A DNA stretch of 5,755 bases from an uncultured Clostridia bacterium (GTDB lineage: Bacteria; Bacillota; Clostridia; Christensenellales; UBA1242), in the NCBI GenBank assembly GCA_934776915.1, contig CAKVNA010000058.1, positions 1 through 5,755 on the forward strand, given 5' to 3'. The notes under the pieces are model-generated. The model made no database searches. It was not told the origin of the DNA and saw only the letters and a program-made list of their open reading frames with translations. Below, in pieces: positions 1-4,893 of this stretch. How positions within the stretch are numbered: position 1 is the stretch's first letter; each line of letters begins with the position of its first letter. Made by a program: the position numbers and the translations under genes.

Positions 1-1
1 A

Positions 2-697
2 GTTATACAGTTTTCAAGGCAAGCAATTTCGGGTAGAGCAAAGTTTATTGTCGGGACTGGGTCAAACAACACAAAAGTAGCCATTCAAAACAGCCTTCTC
101 GCACAAAAATGCGGGGCTGATGGCGTGCTTGTTGTTACTCCGTTTTATAACAAATGCACCCAAAACGGCTTGATAAAACATTACAAGGCTATTTCTGACA
201 ACATTGACATTCCAATAATTGCCTACAATGTTCCAGGCAGAACGGGAGTCAATATTTTGCCAGAAACTGCAGAAAAATTGGCAGATATTAAGCATATTTG
301 CGGAATTAAGGAAGCAAGTGGCAATATTTCGCAAATAGCTGAACTTTGTCATAGGCTTGACGGTAAAATGGCAGTGTATTCGGGCGATGACGGGCTAAAT
401 TTCATCTTTATGACTCTTGGTGCAAAAGGTGTTATCAGTGTAACAGCAAACATTCTTCCAAAACAGGTGAAGGAACTTGTCACTTTTGCAAAGAAAGGAA
501 AAATGGCGAAGGCTCTTATGTTGCATGACGAATTGTGGGACATTAACAAAAAAATGTTTGTTGAAGTAAACCCAATTCCAGTTAAGTTTGCATTAAGTCA
601 CATGGGCTTGTGCAAAAACGAACTTCGCCTTCCTCTTACACCTCTTGAAAAGAAAAATGAAGAAGTTGTTTTGTCTGCATTAGAAAGATTTTTGTGA
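2..697 (+). CDS. dapA: 4-hydroxy-tetrahydrodipicolinate synthase, 5'-truncated by the window edge
   Basis: DapA condenses pyruvate with aspartate-4-semialdehyde in the cytoplasm, the first committed step to diaminopimelate and lysine. The frame is open from base 2 and ends at TGA 695-697, leaving 231 residues. By spacing against the E. coli enzyme about 58 N-terminal residues lie outside the window, including the usual Thr-Thr pair of the active site. Visible family marks, numbered in the fragment, are GTGSNN (18-23), TPFYN with Tyr49, YNVPGRTG with Tyr75 and Arg80, GIKEASGN with the Schiff-base Lys103, the SGDD and GVISVTAN motifs, and NPIPVK near the C-terminus. Distances between Tyr49, Tyr75, Arg80 and Lys103 equal those between E. 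coli Tyr107, Tyr133, Arg138 and Lys161, so the core is intact. An internal GTG at 125 is not the start, because conserved sequence continues upstream of it. dapB and lysC follow on the same strand. Confidence 0.96.
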   Translation, partial: VIQFSRQAISGRAKFIVGTGSNNTKVAIQNSLLAQKCGADGVLVVTPFYNKCTQNGLIKHYKAISDNIDIPIIAYNVPGRTGVNILPETAEKLADIKHICGIKEASGNISQIAELCHRLDGKMAVYSGDDGLNFIFMTLGAKGVISVTANILPKQVKELVTFAKKGKMAKALMLHDELWDINKKMFVEVNPIPVKFALSHMGLCKNELRLPLTPLEKKNEEVVLSALERFL

Positions 698-740
698 AAT
701 ATAATTATTAAAGTAAGTTGATTGTAAAACTGAAATAGTG

Positions 741-768
741 TTCAAGATAGTTAAACTCAAAATATAAT
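741..768 (+). promoter_or_regulatory. possible promoter upstream of dapB (weak)
   Basis: A perfect TATAAT lies at 763-768 with a poor -35 candidate TTCAAG at 741-746, 16 bases upstream. The gap is only about 25% GC, where such matches arise easily by chance. If it is real, dapB could be transcribed separately from dapA with a leader of roughly 120 bases. Confidence 0.25.
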
Positions 769-805
769 AATTTTGCTTGATTTTGCTCAAATTAAATAGG
801 GCAAT

Positions 806-815
806 TTGCTAAAAT
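806..815 (+). promoter_or_regulatory. possible extended -10 element upstream of dapB
   Basis: TTGCTAAAAT at 806-815 contains an extended -10 (TG-C-TAAAAT). It differs by one base from the TTGCTATAAT element ahead of plsX (3091-3100). No convincing -35 lies at the right distance, and extended -10 promoters can do without one. It would give a leader of roughly 75 bases before dapB. Confidence 0.25.
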
Positions 816-886
816 GCAACAGATAAGTTTTGTGTAATGCAATTTATCAAAGCAAGTTGTAAAATTATTTATAAAAAAGTGGTTGT

Positions 887-894
887 GGGGAGAG
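887..894 (+). promoter_or_regulatory. dapB ribosome binding site
   Basis: GGGGAGAG lies just before ATG 898, with its GGAG core (889-892) separated from the ATG by five bases. It rules out the in-frame TTG at 883, which would place the Shine-Dalgarno sequence inside the gene, so dapB starts at 898. Confidence 0.8.
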
Positions 895-897
895 AAA

Positions 898-1650
898 ATG
901 AAAATTTGCATAAATGGTTTTTGCGGACGAATGGGACAAGAAATTTTGCTTGCAAGCAAAAAGTTTGAGGGGGCTGAAGTTGTGTTTGGCGTGGACACAA
1001 GGGAACGCCTTGCAACTTTTCCATGCAATTTTGAAAATATAAAACTATTAACAAATTTTGACGATATAAATTGTGATGTCGTTATAGATTTTTCTCACCC
1101 CAAAGCCCTAAAACAAGTGGTGGACTTTTGCAAAAAGACAAGGACAGCACTTGTTGTTGGCACAACGGGGTTTGGCACAAATGAAAAGGAATTGCTTGAA
1201 GATTTGTCAAAAACTGTTCCAGTCTTTTGGTCAAGCAATATGAGTGAAGGTGTTTTTGCAATGGGCAAACTTGTGGAACTTGCAACAAAAATTCTTGCAG
1301 GGTGGGATATTGAAATTGTAGAAACTCATCACTCGGCAAAGGTTGACCTCCCAAGTGGCACAGCACTCATGCTTCTTGACAAGATAAAAAGATATAGACC
1401 GCACATAACAGCAAATCTTGGAAGACACACTTATGGCGTAAGGGGAACAGACGAGGTGGGCTTGCACAGCATTAGGGCGGGTGGATTTTGTGGCACACAC
1501 AAAGTGTTGTTTGCAAACGATAGCCAGAGTGTTGAAATTTCTCACATTGCTTTTTCAAAAAGTGTTTTTGCAGAGGGGGCAATGAAAGCGGCGTTGTTTG
1601 TTTGTGGCAAAAAGTGCGGGCTATATGATATGGAGGATATGTATAGATAA
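898..1650 (+). CDS. dapB: 4-hydroxy-tetrahydrodipicolinate reductase
   Basis: DapB reduces the DapA product to tetrahydrodipicolinate with NAD(P)H in the cytoplasm. The protein is 250 residues, slightly shorter than the usual 265-270. The N-terminal Rossmann domain has the dinucleotide-binding motif NGFCGRMG at 6-13, and GVD at 31-33, an acidic residue at the end of the second strand, which suggests but does not prove use of NADH. VVGTTGF at 86-92 is the conserved cofactor and substrate loop. The signature ETHHSAKVDLPSGTA at 142-156 carries the catalytic His pair (144-145), Lys148 and the substrate-binding SGT. The C-terminal part (RAGGFCGTH, then ISHIAFSKSVFAEGAMKAA) matches the family ending. 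ATG 898 is chosen because a good ribosome binding site precedes it. Two adjacent stops (TAA TAA) end the gene, 50 bases before lysC, and no terminator lies between them, so co-transcription is likely. Confidence 0.96.
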   Translation: MKICINGFCGRMGQEILLASKKFEGAEVVFGVDTRERLATFPCNFENIKLLTNFDDINCDVVIDFSHPKALKQVVDFCKKTRTALVVGTTGFGTNEKELLEDLSKTVPVFWSSNMSEGVFAMGKLVELATKILAGWDIEIVETHHSAKVDLPSGTALMLLDKIKRYRPHITANLGRHTYGVRGTDEVGLHSIRAGGFCGTHKVLFANDSQSVEISHIAFSKSVFAEGAMKAALFVCGKKCGLYDMEDMYR

Positions 1651-1700
1651 TAAAAACCTTTTTCAAATCATTTTAATACAATGATGTATAGGTAGGAAAA

Positions 1701-3005
1701 ATGAAGGAATTGGTTTGTAAATTTGGAGGCTCGTCACTGGCAGATGCAAAAAGTGTTTTGCAAGTGGCAAAGATTGTAAGCGTAAGCCCCGCTAGATTTG
1801 TTGTTGTTTCTGCCCCTGGCAAAAGAAACAAGCAAGATATTAAGATAACTGACACATTGATTTCGTGCCAAAACAAAGCAAAAAATAATGAAAATTTTGA
1901 CAAAGAATTTGAGTTTTTTGCAAAAAGAATTGTTGAACTTGACACTATTCTTGGCACACAACTTGACACAAAAGCTATGCTTGACAAATTTTATGATGAA
2001 ATAAAATCTGGAGCAACACTAGATTATGTGGCAAGCCGTGGGGAATATTTTTCGGCAAAAATTGTTAGCAAATATTTGGGATATAAATTTTTAGATGCAA
2101 AAGATTTTATAACTTTTGCACACAACGGAAAAGTTGACCTTGAAACATCAAAAATGAAGTTTGTCTCTCGCACAAATAAAAAAGACAAATATATTATCCC
2201 CGGTTTTTATGGGGCGGACTCAAAGGGGAATATCAAAGTGTTTTCTCGTGGCGGATCAGACATAACGGGGGCTGTTGTTTCTGTGTTGTGCGGGGCAAAA
2301 GTTTATGAAAACTGGACAGATGTTGACGGCTTTCTAGAGTGCGACCCAAGGTTTTCAAAAAATCCAAAACTCATTGGCAAAATTAGTTATGCAGAACTAA
2401 GAGAATTGAGTTATGCTGGGGCAAATGTTCTTCACCCCGATTGCACAAGATTTTTGCGAGAAAACAACATTGTCCTAAATTTAAGAAACACCTTCAACCC
2501 TGCCTGTAAAGGAAGTTTTATTATGCCAAAATGTAAACAAAAAAAACTTACAGGAATTGCGGGGCAAAAGGGATTTTGCATTGTTTCATTTGAAAAGTTT
2601 AATATAAATTCATCTTTAAACTATTTATCCAGTGTGTCAAGCATTTTTGCAAAGCATGGAGTGACTGTGGAGCATATTCCAACTGGTATAGACAACATTT
2701 CCGTTGTGGCAAGAGAAGTGGGACTAGACGATGAAGTTTTGGCGGAGATTGTCAAGGAAGTTTCACTTGCTTTGTCGCCAGACAGCGTAAGGGTCACTCG
2801 TGATGTGGCACTTGTAAGCATTGTAGGAGCAACTTTTGATAGAAGGGCGGAGAGGAAGGTCTTTGATGAAATCTATTCGCTTGGCACAAAAATTTATATG
2901 CTAAACAAAAGCGCACAAGGACTTTCCGTTATATTTGGCTTCCCACAAAAGGACTTTGAGCGAGTGCTTAAAACTTTGCACAGAAATCTGTTTTGCAACG
3001 ATTGA
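1701..3005 (+). CDS. lysC: aspartate kinase with C-terminal ACT domains
   Basis: Aspartate kinase phosphorylates L-aspartate with ATP, the entry step for lysine, diaminopimelate, threonine and methionine. The protein is 434 residues, normal for the family. The amino-acid kinase domain covers about 1-280: KFGGSS at 7-12, KITDTLI at 48-54, SRGE at 112-115, SRGGSDITG at 182-190 with the expected Arg183 and Asp187, WTDVDGF at 205-211, DPR at 215-217, and ELSYAGANVLHP at 235-246. Two ACT regulatory regions follow, about 284-365 and 368-434. The stretch GVTVEHIPTGIDNISVV (320-336) resembles the Firmicutes form, where the equivalent reads like EHMPSGID. ACT domains suggest feedback by an end-product amino acid; which one cannot be read from the sequence. 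ATG 1701 is preceded by a modest GGTAGGA ribosome binding site (1691-1697). It appears to be the last gene of the dap unit, since a terminator follows. Confidence 0.95.
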   Translation: MKELVCKFGGSSLADAKSVLQVAKIVSVSPARFVVVSAPGKRNKQDIKITDTLISCQNKAKNNENFDKEFEFFAKRIVELDTILGTQLDTKAMLDKFYDEIKSGATLDYVASRGEYFSAKIVSKYLGYKFLDAKDFITFAHNGKVDLETSKMKFVSRTNKKDKYIIPGFYGADSKGNIKVFSRGGSDITGAVVSVLCGAKVYENWTDVDGFLECDPRFSKNPKLIGKISYAELRELSYAGANVLHPDCTRFLRENNIVLNLRNTFNPACKGSFIMPKCKQKKLTGIAGQKGFCIVSFEKFNINSSLNYLSSVSSIFAKHGVTVEHIPTGIDNISVVAREVGLDDEVLAEIVKEVSLALSPDSVRVTRDVALVSIVGATFDRRAERKVFDEIYSLGTKIYMLNKSAQGLSVIFGFPQKDFERVLKTLHRNLFCND

Positions 3006-3020
3006 ATTGCACTATGCAAT
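3006..3020. repeat. short perfect palindrome right after the lysC stop
   Basis: ATTGCA and its exact complement TGCAAT flank a three-base centre (CTA), starting on the first base after the lysC TGA. An A-run follows instead of a T-run, so on the + strand this is not a terminator. It could be a small mRNA 3' hairpin, a protein site, or chance. Confidence 0.4.
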
Positions 3021-3036
3021 AAAAAAAGGAAAGAAA

Positions 3037-3070
3037 TGGCAACATAAACGCAAATTATGTTGCTATTTTT
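3037..3070 (+). terminator. rho-independent terminator after lysC
   Basis: A perfect 9-bp stem, GCAACATAA (3039-3047) with TTATGTTGC (3055-3063), encloses a seven-base loop. It can be extended outwards by a G-U and a T-A pair and then by A-run/T-run pairing. A T-rich stretch (TATTTTTGTTTG) follows directly. The stem is only moderately GC-rich, but shape and place fit the end of the dapA-dapB-lysC unit, with a promoter for the next unit immediately downstream. Confidence 0.8.
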
Positions 3071-3072
3071 GT

Positions 3073-3100
3073 TTGTGTTTGAAAAAAAAGTTGCTATAAT
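3073..3100 (+). promoter_or_regulatory. promoter of the plsX-rnc(-smc) unit, extended -10
   Basis: A perfect -10 TATAAT (3095-3100) is preceded by TG and one base, making TGCTATAAT, a textbook extended -10 for the housekeeping sigma factor. The -35 is weak (TTGTGT at 3073-3078, 16-base spacer), which an extended -10 can tolerate. Transcription would start near 3107, just downstream of the terminator, leaving a leader of under 20 bases before the ATG at 3124. I see no binding site for a fatty-acid regulator. Confidence 0.75.
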
Positions 3101-3113
3101 GTTATGTAAAAAT

Positions 3114-3119
3114 GGAGAG
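3114..3119 (+). promoter_or_regulatory. plsX ribosome binding site
   Basis: GGAGAG sits four bases before ATG 3124. An in-frame ATG at 3112 overlaps this site and has no Shine-Dalgarno sequence of its own. It would also lie about five bases from the predicted transcription start. The ATG at 3124 is therefore preferred. Confidence 0.75.
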
Positions 3120-3123
3120 AAAT

Positions 3124-4140
3124 ATGAAAATTGTAGTTGATTGCTATGGAAATGATTTGGGCGCAAAGGTCGCAGTGCAGGGTGCGTGCAACGCCATAAA
3201 TAAGGATAAAGACCTAAGCATTGTTCTATCTGGCAAAAAGGAAGAAATAGAGGGTTTTCTTGCAAGTCAAACTTATGACAAGGAACGAATTGAAATTTTG
3301 CCAGCCGATGATGTTATTTTGAACAATGAGTCACCAACTGAAGCGGTGAAAACAAAAACAAATTCCAGTCTTGTTAGGGCTTTTGACGAATTGAGGCATA
3401 ATGATGAAGTTGTGGGGCTTGTGTCATGCGGCTCAACGGGGGCTGTTCTTACGGGGGCTTTTCTTAAAATTGGAAGGATAAAGGGAATTTCTCGCCCAGC
3501 ACTTTGCCCAATTATCCCAGCAAAAGATGGCAAAAAGGTCTTGCTTGTAGATTCGGGGGCAAATGTTGATTGCAAACCAATAAATATCTGTCACTTCGCC
3601 ATTATGGCATCAAGTTATGCCAAGGCTTATCTTGGAATTGAAAAACCAAAGGTTGCACTTTTGAACATTGGCACAGAGGACAAAAAGGGAAATGAATTTT
3701 GTCACGAGTGTTTTAAACTTCTAAAACAAATGCCAATTAACTTTGTAGGAAATATGGAAGCAAGGGATTTCTTGAGTGGGAATTATGACATAATTGTAAC
3801 GGACGGTTTTTATGGCAATATTCTTTTGAAGGCAACCGAAGGCGCAACAAGTTTTGCTTTGGGGGAACTTAAAAAGAATATAAAGCAATCTTTCTGGTCA
3901 AAAATTGGGGCTCTCTTTATGAAAGGTGCTTTCAAAAGACTTAAATCTCAGTTTAATGCAAATGCTTATGGCGGGGCAATGCTCTTGGGGGTTAAAAAAC
4001 TTGTTGTCAAAGGTCATGGAGCAAGTGATGCTTTGGCGTTTGAAAAGGCCATTTTTCAAGTAAAAACTTTGGCGGAACAAAGCCTTTGTGAAAAGATAAA
4101 AGAACAAGTGGAAGGCTTGGAGGTGAAAGTTGATGACTGA
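3124..4140 (+). CDS. plsX: phosphate acyltransferase PlsX
   Basis: PlsX turns acyl-ACP and phosphate into acyl-phosphate, the acyl donor for PlsY in the first step of bacterial phospholipid synthesis; it is a peripheral membrane enzyme. The protein is 338 residues, the usual length. Family motifs appear in order: LVSCGSTGAVLTGA (99-112), GISRPAL (121-127), LLVDSGANVDCKP (140-152), ALLNIGTEDKKGNE (178-191), FVGNMEARD (207-215), IIVTDGFYGNILLKATEG (223-240) and AYGGAMLLGVKKLVVKGHGASDA (281-303, around Lys296 and His298). The N-terminal loop is unusual: families mostly read close to DAMGGDxAP or DAYGGDNAP, while residues 6-14 here read DCYGNDLGA. No other key motif is lost, so the call is firm, though catalytic behaviour could differ. 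The gene begins the second transcription unit and overlaps rnc by 8 bases. Confidence 0.94.
   Translation: MKIVVDCYGNDLGAKVAVQGACNAINKDKDLSIVLSGKKEEIEGFLASQTYDKERIEILPADDVILNNESPTEAVKTKTNSSLVRAFDELRHNDEVVGLVSCGSTGAVLTGAFLKIGRIKGISRPALCPIIPAKDGKKVLLVDSGANVDCKPINICHFAIMASSYAKAYLGIEKPKVALLNIGTEDKKGNEFCHECFKLLKQMPINFVGNMEARDFLSGNYDIIVTDGFYGNILLKATEGATSFALGELKKNIKQSFWSKIGALFMKGAFKRLKSQFNANAYGGAMLLGVKKLVVKGHGASDALAFEKAIFQVKTLAEQSLCEKIKEQVEGLEVKVDD
4119..4126 (+). promoter_or_regulatory. rnc ribosome binding site inside the end of plsX
   Basis: GGAGGTGA is a full-strength Shine-Dalgarno sequence six bases before ATG 4133. The alternative TTG at 4130 would be only three bases away, so ATG is the better start. 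Lying inside plsX, it ties rnc translation to the same message. Confidence 0.85.
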
Positions 4141-4828
4141 TGCGGACATCAAGAAAATTGAAAAGATAATACATTATTCATTCAAAAACAAGCAAATCTT
4201 GAACACCGCTTTCACTCATTCGTCATTTGCCAACGAACATCACTCTCAAAGCAACGAGCGATTGGAATTTTTGGGAGATTCAATATTGGACTTTGTTGTG
4301 GCAGACGAATTGTATTCAAATTTTAACATTGAAGAAGGCAAAATGACCAAACTTCGTGCAAAACTTGTTAATGGTGACGCTCTTGCAAATATTATAGAAG
4401 GTGAAAAGTTAGACCAATTTTTGCAAGTGGGAAGAAGCCTTGCTGGGCAAGAGATTGCAAGAAGCATAAAGGAAAATTTGTTTGAAAGTTTGGTTGGGGC
4501 AATTTACACAGATAGCAGCCTTGAAAAAGCAAAGCGATTTGTGCTAAGATTTATAGATGTGGCAAAAGCGTGCAAGACAAAAGACTTTGACTACAAAACA
4601 ATGCTTCAAGAGGAAGTGCAAAAGGTTAAAGGTGCAAATTTGGTGTATTTCACTTATGCCATGCCAAACAACCCAGGGGTGTTTTGTGCGGAAGCATACA
4701 TAAACGATGTGTTTGTGGCAAGGAGCTCGGCAGAAAGTAAAAAGCATGCCCAAATGGATTGTGCCAAAAGGGCTCTTGAAAACAAAGAAATGTTAAGACT
4801 TTTGCTTGTTGAGGGGAAACATTCATAA
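4133..4828 (+). CDS. rnc: ribonuclease III
   Basis: RNase III cuts double-stranded RNA, matures 16S and 23S rRNA precursors and processes some mRNAs. The protein is 231 residues, typical length. The nuclease domain (about 5-148) has FTHSSFANE (28-36) and the signature NERLEFLGDSILD (41-53), with Glu42 and Asp49 matching the catalytic Glu38 and Asp45 of E. coli. The second acidic cluster reads KENLFESLVGAIYTD (113-127). Glu118 matches E. coli Glu117, but the position of Asp114 is Asn115. The dsRNA-binding domain (about 153-217) begins DYKTMLQEEVQ and ends SKKHAQMDCAKRAL. Its middle loop, normally like GPxH, reads MPNNPGVF (177-184) and lacks the His. ATG 4133 overlaps the plsX end by 8 bases, suggesting coupled translation. 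smc follows after 65 bases containing a long stem-loop. Identity is certain; full catalytic normality is not. Confidence 0.95.
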   Translation: MTDADIKKIEKIIHYSFKNKQILNTAFTHSSFANEHHSQSNERLEFLGDSILDFVVADELYSNFNIEEGKMTKLRAKLVNGDALANIIEGEKLDQFLQVGRSLAGQEIARSIKENLFESLVGAIYTDSSLEKAKRFVLRFIDVAKACKTKDFDYKTMLQEEVQKVKGANLVYFTYAMPNNPGVFCAEAYINDVFVARSSAESKKHAQMDCAKRALENKEMLRLLLVEGKHS

Positions 4829-4834
4829 AATATC

Positions 4835-4875
4835 CTTTTGGCAAAGGGTGTATAAATTATGCCTTTTGCCAAGAG
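4835..4875 (+). other. stem-loop between rnc and smc, no T-run
   Basis: Bases 4835-4848 pair with 4862-4875 over 14 positions with no mismatch except two G-U pairs; the core is TTGGCAAAGGG against CCTTTTGCCAA. The 13-base apical loop (4849-4861) could close further by weak A-U and G-U pairs. What follows is A/G-rich (GAGTATTAAGAAGGG), so it does not look like an intrinsic terminator. It may be an mRNA processing or stability element, and the smc ribosome binding site lies only about seven bases beyond it. Confidence 0.6.
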
Positions 4876-4893
4876 TATTAAGAAGGGAAAATA

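Noticed and set aside
758..775. Hairpin CAAAAT/ATTTTG after dapA, as a possible terminator.
   Set aside because: Six mostly A-T pairs in a 25% GC region, with a pure A/T loop; expected by chance.
771..790. Imperfect tandem 10-base repeat (TTTTGCTTGA then TTTTGCTCAA).
   Set aside because: Only two units with two mismatches, in AT-rich sequence; no evidence of function.
814..968. Two tiny ORFs ahead of dapB linked by TAATG: a 7-codon one (814-837) and a 43-codon one (837-968) with several Lys codons, like a leader peptide for attenuation.
   Set aside because: Neither has a proper Shine-Dalgarno sequence, the second runs into dapB out of frame, Lys codons are common in AT-rich DNA by chance, and no terminator/antiterminator pair is visible.
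792..1666. Several open frames on the minus strand (for example within 792-1054, 1082-1366 and 1472-1666).
   Set aside because: They lie opposite dapB, lack credible ribosome binding sites, resemble no family I recognise, and are expected shadows of a coding strand in this composition. The same holds for the other minus-strand frames across the window.
1667..1685. Small hairpin ATCATT/AATGAT between dapB and lysC.
   Set aside because: Only 6 bp, almost all A-T, with no T-run after it; too weak for a terminator.
1639..1695. The end of dapB (ATGTATAGATAA, 1639-1650) is echoed by ATGTATAGGTAG at 1684-1695, in the same frame 45 bases later.
   Set aside because: Ten of twelve bases match, but two stop codons lie between and the text is low complexity; a chance echo is as likely as an old small duplication.
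4838..4863. TTGGCA at 4838-4843, a near-consensus -35, with TATAAA at 4851-4856, as a separate smc promoter.
   Set aside because: The spacer is only seven bases and no -10 lies at 16-18 bases; the match is part of the stem-loop.
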